From assembly GCA_964531735.1 (NCBI GenBank), contig CAZHGD010000011.1, positions 18,468 through 82,467 of the forward strand: 64,000 bases of DNA, in the 5' to 3' direction. Position 1 is the first letter of the stretch; each line of letters begins with the position of its first letter. This document shows, in pieces, positions 15,998-24,629 of this stretch. Under the pieces are notes generated by a model, which worked only from the letters and a program-made list of their open reading frames with translations, ran no database searches and had not been told where the DNA came from. Made by a program: the position numbers and the translations under genes. The DNA is from CAZHGD01 sp964531735. GTDB lineage: Bacteria > Armatimonadota > UBA10988.

Positions 15998-16798
15998 CTA
16001 ACCGTTCGCGTTTGTCACACCAATCTTCAGCGCCGACACCAACTCCGCGGCCACGCGCACGCGCTGGTCGGGCGGCGCGGCGGCAATCGCCGCAACGAGG
16101 GCCGAACCGACCACGGCACCGTCGGCCAGGGCCGCCACCTGCCGCACCTGCTCGGTCGTGGCGATGCCGAAGCCAACGGCCACAGGCAGGTCACTGTGCG
16201 CCCGCACCCGGGCCATGGTCTCGCGCAGGTCGTCGGGCAGCGCTTGCTGCACACCAGTGACGCCGCGACGCGAGATCAGGTACAGGAATCCCGTGGTTAA
16301 CGCTGCCGCGGCCCGGATTCGTTCCGGGCTGCTGGTTGGCGCCAGGAGGTAGATGGTCGCCACGCCGGCCGCGTTCGCGACGTCCTGCCACGGACGCGCC
16401 TCTTCAGGGGGCAGATCGGTGATCAGCACCCCATCGATGCCGGCGGCCGCACTGTCGGTGGCGAACCGCTCCAGCCCATAGCGCCAGACCAGGTTGTAGG
16501 GCGTCATGTAGACCAGCGCGGCCGCCACGCGGGAGCGGACGCCGGCCACCGTCTCCATGACCGAGTGCGGGGTGGCGCCGGCGCCCAATGCCCGGTTGGC
16601 CGATTCCTGGATCACCGGTCCGTCGAGCAACGGGTCGGAGAACGGCACGCCGACCTCGATGATGTCGGCCCCGGCCTTGGCCAGAGCCGGCAGCAGGCTG
16701 GCGGTGGTGGCCAGATCGGGGTCGCCGGCGGTCAGGTAGGGCATGAGGGCCTTGTCGCCCCGAGCGCGGCAAGCCGCGAAGCGTTCGCTCAGTGTCAT
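15998..16798 (-). CDS. trpA: Tryptophan synthase alpha chain
   Basis: 266 residues, normal length. It releases indole and glyceraldehyde-3-phosphate from indole-3-glycerol phosphate and passes indole to TrpB. Visible landmarks: LMPYLTAGDPD, IIEVGVPFSDPLLDGPVIQ (catalytic Glu and Asp), TPYN, DGVLITDLPPEEA, FLYLISRRGVTG and VAVGFGI. It is last in trpC-trpF-trpB-trpA, 10 nt after trpB. Cytoplasmic, in complex with TrpB. Confidence 0.95.
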   Translation of the reverse strand: MTLSERFAACRARGDKALMPYLTAGDPDLATTASLLPALAKAGADIIEVGVPFSDPLLDGPVIQESANRALGAGATPHSVMETVAGVRSRVAAALVYMTPYNLVWRYGLERFATDSAAAGIDGVLITDLPPEEARPWQDVANAAGVATIYLLAPTSSPERIRAAAALTTGFLYLISRRGVTGVQQALPDDLRETMARVRAHSDLPVAVGFGIATTEQVRQVAALADGAVVGSALVAAIAAAPPDQRVRVAAELVSALKIGVTNANG

Positions 16799-16808
16799 GC
16801 CGGTCTCC

Positions 16809-18014
16809 TCACAGCCCCAGCTCGCGCTGCAGAATGCCCATGTCCTTGTCGCCCCGTCCGCTGAGGTTGACCAGCAGGTCGCGGCCAGCCAGGTCCGGTG
16901 CCAGCTTGATGGCCTGGGCCACGGCGTGCGCGGATTCGAGCGCCGGGATGATGCCCTCGGTCTCGGCCAACCGGCGGGTGGCGTCCAGCGCCTCGCGGTC
17001 GGTGACGGCGGTGTAGCGGGCCTGCCCGCTGTCCTTCAGGTAGCTGTGTTCGGGACCGACGCCGGGGTAGTCCAGGCCGGCGGAGACCGAGTGCGCTTCG
17101 ATGATCTGACCAGCGGCATCGTCGAGCAGATAGCTGCGCGAGCCGTGCAGCACACCCGGGCTGCCCTTGGTCAGCGTAGCGGCGTGCAGGCCGCTATCGA
17201 GGCCGCAGCCGGCCGCTTCGACGCCGACCAGTTCCACGCCGGACGCCACGTCTCCCAGGAACGGGTAGAACATGCCGGCGGCGTTGCTGCCGCCGCCGAC
17301 ACAGGCGATGACCATATCGGGCAGCTTGCCGGCGCGCTCGAGCATCTGGGCGCGGGCCTCATCACCAATCACGCGCTGGAAGTCGCGCACCAGCCAGGGG
17401 AAGGGGTGCGGTCCGGCGACGGTGCCGAAGACGTAGTGCGTTGTCTCGACGTTGGTGATCCAATCGCGGAAGGCCTCGTTGATGGCGTCCTTCAGCGTCT
17501 GACTGCCCGTCGTCACCGGGACCACTTCGGCGCCCAGCAGGCGCATGCGCAACACGTTGAGGGCCTGGCGCTCAACGTCGACCGCGCCCATGTAGACCAC
17601 GCACGGCAGCCCGAACAGGGCCGCGGCCGTGGCCGTGGCCACGCCGTGTTGCCCGGCGCCGGTCTCCGCGATGACCCGCTGCTTACCGATGCGGACGGTC
17701 AACAAGAGCTGGCCGAGCGTGTTGTTGATCTTGTGCGCCCCGGTGTGGCAGAGATCCTCGCGCTTGAGCCAGATGCGGGCCCCGCCGAGCTGCTCGGTCA
17801 GGCGGCGAGCGTAGTAGAGCGGGGTGGGGCGCCCGACCACGTCGCGCAACAGCGCGGCCAGCTCGACCTGGAAGGCCGGATCGTCCTTGACCGCGGCATA
17901 CTCGGCGGCCAGCCGATCCAGGGTCGCCATCATGGTTTCCGGCACGAACCGGCCACCAAACTCGCCGAAGTGGCCCAGCTCGTCGGGCCACTGCTGCCGG
18001 TCTTGGCTCATCAC
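16809..18014 (-). CDS. trpB: Tryptophan synthase beta chain
   Basis: 401 residues. PLP enzyme condensing indole with serine. The PLP lysine is in LCHTGAHKINNTLGQ; other landmarks are FGGRFVPETMM near the start, AETGAGQHGVATATA, CVGGGSNAAGMF for phosphate binding, and SAGLDYPGVGPEHSYL. The length and the FGGRFVPE opening are those of the canonical TrpB1 type that pairs with TrpA, rather than stand-alone TrpB2. ATG 18014 overlaps the trpF stop by 4 nt. Confidence 0.96.
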   Translation of the reverse strand: MMSQDRQQWPDELGHFGEFGGRFVPETMMATLDRLAAEYAAVKDDPAFQVELAALLRDVVGRPTPLYYARRLTEQLGGARIWLKREDLCHTGAHKINNTLGQLLLTVRIGKQRVIAETGAGQHGVATATAAALFGLPCVVYMGAVDVERQALNVLRMRLLGAEVVPVTTGSQTLKDAINEAFRDWITNVETTHYVFGTVAGPHPFPWLVRDFQRVIGDEARAQMLERAGKLPDMVIACVGGGSNAAGMFYPFLGDVASGVELVGVEAAGCGLDSGLHAATLTKGSPGVLHGSRSYLLDDAAGQIIEAHSVSAGLDYPGVGPEHSYLKDSGQARYTAVTDREALDATRRLAETEGIIPALESAHAVAQAIKLAPDLAGRDLLVNLSGRGDKDMGILQRELGL

Positions 18015-18643
18015 TCCGCTCTCCTCACCGCTGCTACGAACTCCGCCATCCGTGTTGCGTCCTTGACGCCAGGGGCGCTCTCCACACCGCTGGCGACGTC
18101 GACTGCCCAGGGCCGGACCATCTTCACCGCGGCGCCGACGTTGTTGGGCGTCAGGCCGCCGGCCAGCACCACCGGCAGGTCGCCCAGCGCCTCACGGACC
18201 GTTGCCGCCACCGACCAGTCGGCCGTTTGTCCGGTCCCGCCGTGCTGCCCCGGCACGGCCGCATCGAGCAGCACCGCGGACAGCCAGGGGCGCAACGGCG
18301 CCAGCCGCGCCGCCGCCTCGGCCGTGGCCGGCACGCTACAGACGATCTGGTAACCGGGCAGCTCGCGACACAGCTCGGGTGTCACCTCGCCGTAGAGCTG
18401 TACGCATCGTACACCCAACGGCGCGGTGACCTGCCGGACAAGCGCGGCCGACGCATGGACGAACAGCGCCACCGGCGTGACCCAGAGCGGCACGGCGGCC
18501 ACCAGCTCAGCCGCTTGGTCGGGCTCCAGGTAACGCGGGCTCGCCGGATGGAAGTTGAGCCCCAGCGCATCAGCGCCGGCGGTCGCGGCCGCGCGCACCG
18601 CCTCGACGGTGCGCACGCCGCAGATCTTGACCCTCGTCCTCAC
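18011..18643 (-). CDS. trpF: Phosphoribosylanthranilate isomerase
   Basis: 210 residues. It performs the Amadori rearrangement of phosphoribosylanthranilate to CdRP. The TIM barrel opens with VKICGVRTVEA (catalytic Cys); GADALGLNFHPASPRYL, VQLYGEV, LLDA..PGQHGGTG, LAGGLTPNNV and DVASGVESAPGVKD follow as in the family. It overlaps trpC and trpB by 4 nt on each side (ATGA junctions), a coupled biosynthetic operon. Confidence 0.95.
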   Translation of the reverse strand: MRTRVKICGVRTVEAVRAAATAGADALGLNFHPASPRYLEPDQAAELVAAVPLWVTPVALFVHASAALVRQVTAPLGVRCVQLYGEVTPELCRELPGYQIVCSVPATAEAAARLAPLRPWLSAVLLDAAVPGQHGGTGQTADWSVAATVREALGDLPVVLAGGLTPNNVGAAVKMVRPWAVDVASGVESAPGVKDATRMAEFVAAVRRAE

Positions 18644-19446
18644 GACTCACCTGCCCGCCCGGCATCCACCAACTCGCGCGCCTTCCGTTCGATGTCCGCC
18701 TCGCGCATGATCGCCTCGCCGACCAGCATGGCGTCCACGCGGTCGGCCTTGAGCCGCGCCACGTCGGCCGGCGTGCGAATGCCGCTCTCGCTGACCACGA
18801 CGCACTCGTTGCCGACCAGGGGCCGCAGTTGGTGGGTCGTCGCCAAGTCGGTTCGGAACACCGTCAGGTCGCGGTTGTTGATGCCAATCAGCCGCGGCCG
18901 GGTGGCCAGGGCCACGGCCATCTCGTCGGCGGTGTGCACTTCGACGAGGGTCGCCAGGCCCAGCGCCTCAGCTTCGGCGGCCAGGTCGACCAGTTGCGCC
19001 TCGCTGAGAATGGCCACAATCAGCAAGGCACAGTCGGCGCCCCACGCTCGCGCTTCGAGGAGTTGGTACCGGTCGATGACGAAATCCTTACGCAGCAGGG
19101 GCAGATCCACCGCTGCGCGGATGTCGCGCAGGTACTGCGGCGAGCCCTGGAACCACTGCGCGTCGGTCAGCACCGAGAGACATGCGGCGCCGGCCCGCTG
19201 GTAGGCACGGGCGGTGGCCAGGTGGTCGAAGTCGGCCCGAATGACTCCGGCCGACGGGCTGGCATGCTTGACTTCGGCGACCAGACGGACCTCGCCTGGG
19301 CGGCGCAACGCACCGGCGAAGTCACGCGTCGGCGGCAGATCGGCAATGGCGGCGCGCAGTTCGGCCGCCGGGGTGTGGGCGACTGCGGCGCTCAGCTCCT
19401 CGTGTTTGGACGCGACAATACGACTGAGGATATCGGTGGCGGACAT
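18640..19446 (-). CDS. trpC: Indole-3-glycerol phosphate synthase
   Basis: 268 residues from ATG 19446-19444; longer in-frame extension upstream has a Cys-rich composition unlike the family and would run into the upstream gene. It makes indole-3-glycerol phosphate from CdRP. Landmarks: DILSRIVASKHEEL, VRLVAEVKHASPSAGVIR (catalytic Lys), LSVLTDAQWFQGS, LLRKDFVID.YQ, and VGINNRDL / VVSESGIRTPADV. First of the four visible trp genes. trpE, trpG and trpD are not in the window, so anthranilate supply is encoded elsewhere. It starts 40 nt after the two-CW-like gene with no terminator between, so read-through from the 20681 promoter is likely. Confidence 0.94.
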   Translation of the reverse strand: MSATDILSRIVASKHEELSAAVAHTPAAELRAAIADLPPTRDFAGALRRPGEVRLVAEVKHASPSAGVIRADFDHLATARAYQRAGAACLSVLTDAQWFQGSPQYLRDIRAAVDLPLLRKDFVIDRYQLLEARAWGADCALLIVAILSEAQLVDLAAEAEALGLATLVEVHTADEMAVALATRPRLIGINNRDLTVFRTDLATTHQLRPLVGNECVVVSESGIRTPADVARLKADRVDAMLVGEAIMREADIERKARELVDAGRAGES

Positions 19447-19486
19447 TGGCGGACTCGTCAACTCGGGTGGTGCGGCCGGCGCGCGA

Positions 19487-20584
19487 TCACAGCTTCCACT
19501 TGAAGCACCACATCTCACAGAGGCGCAGAAGGCCCAACAACAGGTACAGCCCACAGAGGATGGCGAACATCTGCGTGGCGGTTTCCATACCGAAGACCGA
19601 GGCGATCTCCTCGGGTGTCTGGCTGACCTTTTGGAACGCCAGGCGGGCCCAGAGGCCGGTGACCCAACTCTGCAAGCCCAGCCAGATCGGGCGGATGAAC
19701 GGCTCGTAGGCGAAGAACGTGATGGCGGCCGCCGTCGGGTAGCAGAGCGGCGACATGACCTCGTGCTTGAGCTTCTCGTGCTCCTGATAGATGAAGCACT
19801 TGCCGCACGGCGGTCGGGTACGTCGCTGCTTGGCGATGCCGGTGCGCGCGCCGATCTCGCTCTCCATATAGGCGGCGTCGGACCGGCGCGGGCCGCGGGT
19901 GACGCCCGTCAGCATGGCCTCAATCATCTGCTGGTCGCAGAAACAGCCGCCACCGAACTTCCAGCAGCGGCTGCGGGCCTTGAACGCCGGGCACATCTGG
20001 ACCAGATAGTCGCGGCAATAGGGCAGGTGCCAGCACGGGCTGAGCACGGTGGGCCGTAGCGACGGCTTGGCCTCTTTCGGCGGCTCGCGGCGGAGCTTGG
20101 CTTTGGCGACCTCGGTCTCCTGCTTGACCTTCAGCGGGCTCGACCGCACCGAGCGGTAGAGGTAGCGCAGCAGCGGTACCACCAGCGACAGCAGCATGTA
20201 GCGGCCGGTGTCGGCAAAGGCCTGGATGGCGATGATCAGTGGCGGCGCGAGCTTCTCGCCGGACGGCTGCTGGTAGCCGACCAGCGCCGGAAAGCCGAAC
20301 CACAGCAGCAGTGCCAGGGCGACGACGCCGCCACCCCATTCGGCCTGGTGCTCGCGCGAGCGCACGTTGACGATGAAGGCGACGCCGACGGCCGCGATCA
20401 TCAGGTAACCGGTGACCCCGCGGAAGGTCTCGGTCAGGCGCTCGATCTCGGAGGCCGGCGCTTTGAAGATGGCGCCGGTGATGACACCACCCACGATGTA
20501 GACCAGCACCGCTCCGACGACCAGCAGACCCAGCCAGGTGGCCCAGTCGAGCACCGTCTCGCCGAGGCTGCCCAGGTGGGTCAC
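19487..20584 (-). CDS. Membrane protein with a two-CW-like cysteine-rich cytoplasmic domain
   Basis: 365 residues from GTG 20584. That start is chosen because AAAGGA lies 5-6 nt upstream and because the longer ATG at 20653 falls inside the -10 box of the promoter at 20681-20652. Three to four N-terminal membrane segments (about 12-34, 55-75, 88-105, 115-145) are followed by a basic linker. A cysteine cluster comes next: CWHLPYC...CPAF...CWKFGGGCFC (Cys 184, 190, 198, 207, 214, 216), then CGKCFIYQEHEKLKH (260, 263). A final pair of membrane segments ends the protein. The CW...CPA...CW...C.C...C..C order resembles the 'two-CW' domain, a presumed metal- or Fe-S-binding module often found in signalling proteins. 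Function unknown. It lies upstream of, and probably in one transcript with, trpCFBA. Confidence 0.7.
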   Translation of the reverse strand: MTHLGSLGETVLDWATWLGLLVVGAVLVYIVGGVITGAIFKAPASEIERLTETFRGVTGYLMIAAVGVAFIVNVRSREHQAEWGGGVVALALLLWFGFPALVGYQQPSGEKLAPPLIIAIQAFADTGRYMLLSLVVPLLRYLYRSVRSSPLKVKQETEVAKAKLRREPPKEAKPSLRPTVLSPCWHLPYCRDYLVQMCPAFKARSRCWKFGGGCFCDQQMIEAMLTGVTRGPRRSDAAYMESEIGARTGIAKQRRTRPPCGKCFIYQEHEKLKHEVMSPLCYPTAAAITFFAYEPFIRPIWLGLQSWVTGLWARLAFQKVSQTPEEIASVFGMETATQMFAILCGLYLLLGLLRLCEMWCFKWKL

Positions 20585-20651
20585 GAAGTCCTTTCTGGCT
20601 CCAGCGTTGCGCACTACCGTGGTCTCCCGTGACCGCCCCGTCACCATCCGC

Positions 20652-20681
20652 ATTGTAGTGAGGTGCCAGGATCACTGTCAA
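20652..20681 (-). promoter_or_regulatory. Strong promoter of the two-CW-like gene (and probably trpCFBA)
   Basis: On the minus strand TTGACA (20681-20676), an 18-nt spacer and TACAAT (20657-20652). This is the closest match to a consensus housekeeping promoter in the window. Predicted start is near 20645, giving a leader of about 60 nt to GTG 20584. Confidence 0.7.
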
Positions 20682-20717
20682 CGCGCCATCGCTGGCGCCG
20701 GCGGCCGCCACGGCACC

Positions 20718-20746
20718 TTGCCACCGGAACCCATGGCGGCTATGCT
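20718..20746 (+). promoter_or_regulatory. Promoter of the TIM-barrel isomerase gene
   Basis: TTGCCA (20718-20723), a 17-nt spacer and TATGCT (20741-20746). Predicted start near 20753, 45 nt before ATG 20798. It is divergent from the promoter at 20681. Confidence 0.55.
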
Positions 20747-20797
20747 GCCGCACGGCCGGGCGCGGGTGGTCCCGCGGCCGCCAGGGAGCCGCAGCGG

Positions 20798-21655
20798 ATG
20801 AGCGACACTGACCGACACGCGACCGACCGGGCTGGGCGCAGCGACACCTTGCCGCTGGCGGTCTCCTTCCACACGGTCGATCCCGACCAGCGCCTCGACA
20901 GCATTGGCCTGCTGGCCGGCTCGCCGGTGACGGCGGTGGAACTGTGGGAGCCCACGTTCGCCAAGGACGAGGGCTTCGTGACGCAGGCCCGCGAGGCCTT
21001 CGCCGCCGCCGCAGTAGCGCCGCGCACGGTTCACGCCGCGTTCGGTGGTCAGTACGACCTGTCGTCGCCCGACCGCACCATCCGCGAGGCGGGCCTGGCC
21101 CAGGTGCAGGTCGCCACCGATCTGGCCGCGCGCATGGGTGCCGACTATGTGGTGGTGCATCCGAGTTGTGAGCCGATTGGTGACGACGAACGAGCCGCCC
21201 GGTTGCGCAACTCGCGGGACAGCCTGCGCCAGATTGCGGCGGCGGCCGGCGACGTCGGACGGGCGATCGCGGTCGAGTTGCTGCCGCGGACCTGTCTCGG
21301 CCGGTCCGGCGACGAGCTGCTCGACCTGGTCGGCGACCTGGATCCGGCGGTCGCGGGCATCTGTCTGGACACCAACCACCTGATGGCCGACTACGCGTCG
21401 CTGCCCGCCGTGGTGCGGCAGATCGGCAGCCGCCTGGTGGCACTGCACTGCTCCGACTACGACGGTGTCGATGAGAAGCACTGGCCGCCGCTGCAAGGCG
21501 TGATCGACTGGGCGGCGTTCCATGCGGCCCTGCTCGCGGTCGGCTTCGCCGGTCCGCTGAACCACGAAGCCCGGCTGGAAGGCGAGACGCCGGCCGAGCG
21601 GCTGGCCTTCCTGGAAGGCAACTGGGCGAAGCTGCAGGCGGCGCTGACGGCCTGA
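20798..21655 (+). CDS. Sugar phosphate isomerase/epimerase-type TIM-barrel protein
   Basis: 285 residues from ATG 20798 (AGGGAG about 10 nt upstream). It belongs to the xylose-isomerase-like / AP endonuclease-2 barrel family. Metal-ligand positions are visible as VELLPR (Glu), CLDTNH (Asp, His), LHCSDYDG..EKHWPPLQG (His, Asp) and NHEARLEGE (Glu). The substrate cannot be told; family members isomerise sugars, inositols or hydroxypyruvate or cut DNA. It is cytoplasmic. The next gene, a GT-C glycosyltransferase, starts 80 nt downstream and may have its own promoter. Confidence 0.75.
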   Translation: MSDTDRHATDRAGRSDTLPLAVSFHTVDPDQRLDSIGLLAGSPVTAVELWEPTFAKDEGFVTQAREAFAAAAVAPRTVHAAFGGQYDLSSPDRTIREAGLAQVQVATDLAARMGADYVVVHPSCEPIGDDERAARLRNSRDSLRQIAAAAGDVGRAIAVELLPRTCLGRSGDELLDLVGDLDPAVAGICLDTNHLMADYASLPAVVRQIGSRLVALHCSDYDGVDEKHWPPLQGVIDWAAFHAALLAVGFAGPLNHEARLEGETPAERLAFLEGNWAKLQAALTA

Positions 21656-21735
21656 CGCCCGGCGGTTCGCTCCTGGCGTTGGTGCGCGCGAATGCCCTAC
21701 AATGCGGCCAGCGACGTCGGCCGTGAGGACTGGGC

Positions 21736-23394
21736 ATGAGCCAAGCGCGGCGTTGGCGGTCTGGCGGCGATGGGTGGCGTGCGCAGGTGCTCGGGGCGTT
21801 GGCGCCAACGGCGCTCGCCGCGCTGGCGCTGCTCCACGCCGCGGTGCGCCGGTTCGTGCAGGATGACGCCTTCATCTCGTTCCGCTACGCCGAGAACTGG
21901 CTGGCCGGGCACGGGCTGGTGTTCAACCTGGGCGAGCCGGTCGAGGGTTACACGAACTTCCTCTGGGTGCTGCTGATCGCGGCGGGCTTGCGGCTCGGCT
22001 GCGAGGTGGTGGCCTGGAGCCAGGCGCTTGGCCTGGTCTGTGGTGCGGTGACGCTGGCGGCCACCTGGCGTTTGGCCCGCACCATCCTGCCGGGGCGCCC
22101 CGCCGCGCTGCTGGCGCTGGCCTTGCTGGGCACCAACAGCAGCTTTGCCAGCTACGTGACCGGCGGCCTCGAGACGCAGTTGCAGGCGGCGCTGTTCACC
22201 GTTCTGGTGGCTGTGCTGCTGGCCCACCGAGGCGAGCCGGAGTGGTCGGCCGGCCGGCTGCTGCTGCTGTCGTTGCTGGGCGCCACGGCGCTGATGACGC
22301 GCCCCGACTCAGCGCTGTTGGTGGCCGCCGTGTGCGGCTGGGTGCTCTGGCAGGGCCCGCGACGTCGGCGCCTGGTGGCTTGGCTGCTGCTCCCCGGTGG
22401 CTTGCTGGTGGTGCCCTGGCTGGCCTGGAAACTCAGCTTCTACGGGCACCTGCTGCCCAACACGTTCTATGCCAAGACGCCCGGCTGGTTCCCGCTACTG
22501 CTCGGCGGCGTGTTCGTCTACAGCTTCTTCCAGGTCTACAACCTGTGGCCGGTGCTCTTGCTGGGGCCACTGGGCGTGCGCCACTGGCGGCGCGAGGAAC
22601 ACCAGCCGGTCGCGCTGTTGAGTGGCTTCCTGCTGTTGTGGCTGGTCTATCTGGTCTGCGTCGGCGGCGACTTCATGGAGTACCGGTTCCTGGTGCCGGT
22701 GCTGCCGATGCTGTTCGTGGTCTATGTGTGGCAGGGCTGCCACCTGGTCCAGCAGCCGGCGGTTCGCGTGCTGCTCGTGCTGCTGACGGCGACGGGGCTG
22801 GTCTTCCACCAGGCCTTCTTCAACACGGGCCGCGCCATCTTCCCGGGCGTGGACGCGTGCCCGTTGCTGGCCGAGACGGTTGACCGCGCCGAGGCGAGTT
22901 GGAGCACGATCGGCCAGGCCTTGGGACGGCAGTTCCCGACGGACAGCGGTGTACGCATCGCGGTGATGGCCGCCGGCGCCGTGCCGTACTACTCACGCCT
23001 CGAGACCGTGGACATGCTCGGGCTCAACGACGCCTGGGTGGCGCGCCATGGTCTCCGGTTGCGCCGCAAGGCGGGGCACCAGCGCGTGGCGCCGGTGCGC
23101 TACCTGGTCGAACGGCAGGTCCACCTGGTGGTCGGCCAGCCCTGGCCGCGGCGTGCGGGTGGGCCGCCTTGCGAGGCGTACCCCATCGGCGAGTTCGACC
23201 GGCTCTTCGGCCGGGTGCCGGGCCTGCGCGCCGAACTGCCGCTCACCGCGCGCGCCGTCGAGATACCGTTGCCGGCAGGGCACTACCTGATCGCGGTGTA
23301 CCTGACACCGAGCGCGGCGGTGGACCGCGCGGCCGCGGCGAACGGCTGGCGCCTGGTGCCGATCACGCGGGGTGGCCCGGCGGGGTCAAGTTGA
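21736..23394 (+). CDS. GT-C membrane glycosyltransferase (AftB/DolP-mannosyltransferase-like)
   Basis: 552 residues with about ten membrane segments. The first loop carries FVQDDAFISFRYAENWLAGHGLV, then EPVEGYTNFLW. The D-D/E motif and VEGYTNFLW match GT-C enzymes that use polyprenyl-phosphate sugars, notably the arabinofuranosyltransferase AftB group. A soluble C-terminal part (from about 395) follows with the VDMLGLNDAWVARHG segment often seen in such proteins. It likely transfers a sugar to a cell-surface glycan at the outer face of the membrane. A good -10 box TACAAT (21698-21703) lies 32 nt before ATG 21736, but its -35 is weak. GAGGACT is the ribosome site. Confidence 0.72.
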   Translation: MSQARRWRSGGDGWRAQVLGALAPTALAALALLHAAVRRFVQDDAFISFRYAENWLAGHGLVFNLGEPVEGYTNFLWVLLIAAGLRLGCEVVAWSQALGLVCGAVTLAATWRLARTILPGRPAALLALALLGTNSSFASYVTGGLETQLQAALFTVLVAVLLAHRGEPEWSAGRLLLLSLLGATALMTRPDSALLVAAVCGWVLWQGPRRRRLVAWLLLPGGLLVVPWLAWKLSFYGHLLPNTFYAKTPGWFPLLLGGVFVYSFFQVYNLWPVLLLGPLGVRHWRREEHQPVALLSGFLLLWLVYLVCVGGDFMEYRFLVPVLPMLFVVYVWQGCHLVQQPAVRVLLVLLTATGLVFHQAFFNTGRAIFPGVDACPLLAETVDRAEASWSTIGQALGRQFPTDSGVRIAVMAAGAVPYYSRLETVDMLGLNDAWVARHGLRLRRKAGHQRVAPVRYLVERQVHLVVGQPWPRRAGGPPCEAYPIGEFDRLFGRVPGLRAELPLTARAVEIPLPAGHYLIAVYLTPSAAVDRAAAANGWRLVPITRGGPAGSS

Positions 23395-23419
23395 CGATGG
23401 GCCGGCGTTGTGCTAGAGT
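23391..23419 (+). promoter_or_regulatory. Promoter of the HEAT-repeat lipoprotein gene
   Basis: TTGACG (23391-23396, overlapping the upstream stop codon), a 17-nt spacer and TAGAGT (23414-23419). Predicted start near 23426, leader about 33 nt, GGGAG before ATG 23459. Confidence 0.6.
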
Positions 23420-23458
23420 GCGCCCGTCTCGGTCGCGATCACATTTGGGAGACATTCG

Positions 23459-24532
23459 ATGCGTCTTCGACGGTGGTGCCTGGGCTTGGCCCTGCTGACC
23501 CTGGTTCCGATGAACGGTTGTGCCAGGCTGAACGAATGGCTCGAAGGCACCGTCGGCGAGGAGAAGAAGAAGGAAGGGCCGACCCCGGAAGAGGAGCTGG
23601 CCAACCAGCAGACGGCGTTGGCCGATCCGACCAAGCCGGCCGACCGTAAGGCGGCCATCGGCAAGCTGATGGGCCTGAAGCGCCCCGACGCCCTTGATGT
23701 GGTCATCAAGACGCTCGGTGACAGCGACCCCGCGGTCAACCTCGAAGTGCTGAGCCATCTGCAGTCGGCCACCGGCTTCGCTGAGAAGACCGAGGACGAG
23801 CGCCAGCTCGATCCCGAAGGCTACAAGAAGCAGCTCGACTTCAAGACCAAGATTCTCACCGACGCGGTCGACAAACTGGCCGGCATGGTGGAGGGCCGCG
23901 ACCGCGATGCGGCCTACAGCGCGCTGGTCGTCCTGTACAACTTCACTCGCCCGCCGGTGGTGCCCGCCGATGCCAAGACGACGGTGGGGCAGAAGGCCGC
24001 GGGCGTGCTGACGCTGGCGTTGGACCGCACGGCCGACGAGGACGCGCGGGTGCTGGCGATGGAGACCTTGACCGCGCTCGGCGCCGGCCAACAGGTGGCG
24101 CAGTTGGTGGCCTTGCTGGACGAGCCGAGTGAAGTGGTCCGCTCGCAGGCGATCTGGTCGCTGGGTGCGGCGGCCGGCTCGCTGGGCGAGGCGGGCAAAG
24201 CCGCCGCCGACAAACTGGCGATCATGGCGTCTGACGCCACCGCAACCGACGGGCTTCGCTGGCGCGCGCTGCTGGCGCTGGCCCGGCTGAGCAGTGCGCA
24301 GACCGCGCCGGCCGACCGCAAGTTCGAAGTCAAGGTTGACGAATCCACCAAGGGCGACCTCTCCGCCAGCGAGAAGATCTCGGGCATGGAGACCTACCGC
24401 ACGTTCGCGCTGGCGAACTGCACGTCGCCCGAAGCGGCGCAGAAGCTGGCCGCCGAGAACGCCGACCTCCACAAGATCGCCGCGGCCGCCGAGGAAGAAC
24501 TGGCCGCCGAGCGCAAGAAGGGCTACCGCTAG
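23459..24532 (+). CDS. HEAT-repeat lipoprotein
   Basis: 357 residues. Signal peptide with lipobox MNGC (Cys21). After a charged linker (GEEKKKEGPTPEEE) come helical repeats of HEAT/armadillo type: ALDVVIKTLGDSDPAVNLEVLSHL, KAAGVLTLALDRTADEDARVLAMETLTAL and QVAQLVALLDEPSEVVRSQAIWSL. A Glu/Ala/Lys-rich C-terminal helix ends the protein. Repeats of this kind are protein-binding scaffolds, so a periplasmic or surface assembly role is likely; no catalytic motif is visible. It has its own promoter. Confidence 0.75.
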   Translation: MRLRRWCLGLALLTLVPMNGCARLNEWLEGTVGEEKKKEGPTPEEELANQQTALADPTKPADRKAAIGKLMGLKRPDALDVVIKTLGDSDPAVNLEVLSHLQSATGFAEKTEDERQLDPEGYKKQLDFKTKILTDAVDKLAGMVEGRDRDAAYSALVVLYNFTRPPVVPADAKTTVGQKAAGVLTLALDRTADEDARVLAMETLTALGAGQQVAQLVALLDEPSEVVRSQAIWSLGAAAGSLGEAGKAAADKLAIMASDATATDGLRWRALLALARLSSAQTAPADRKFEVKVDESTKGDLSASEKISGMETYRTFALANCTSPEAAQKLAAENADLHKIAAAAEEELAAERKKGYR

Positions 24533-24584
24533 TCGTCGGTCGGCGTTCGGGTGTTGATCGGTCGGGTGGCTGCTCCGCGGTCGC

Positions 24585-24619
24585 CTCGGCACGAACGGCC
24601 CTGTCGCCTGTGTGCCGAG
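24585..24619. terminator. Possible terminator hairpin between convergent genes
   Basis: CTCGGCAC (24585-24592) and GTGCCGAG (24612-24619) are complementary across a 19-nt loop, in the 97-nt gap between the HEAT lipoprotein gene and the GT9 gene. No U-run. Confidence 0.3.
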
Positions 24620-24629
24620 CGCCCGGCCT

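Noticed and set aside
16743..18353. 536-codon plus-strand open frame
   Set aside because: Antisense to trpB and trpF, both unmistakable.
19920..21875. 651-codon minus-strand open frame
   Set aside because: Arg/Pro-rich shadow across the two-CW-like gene, a promoter region and the TIM-barrel gene.
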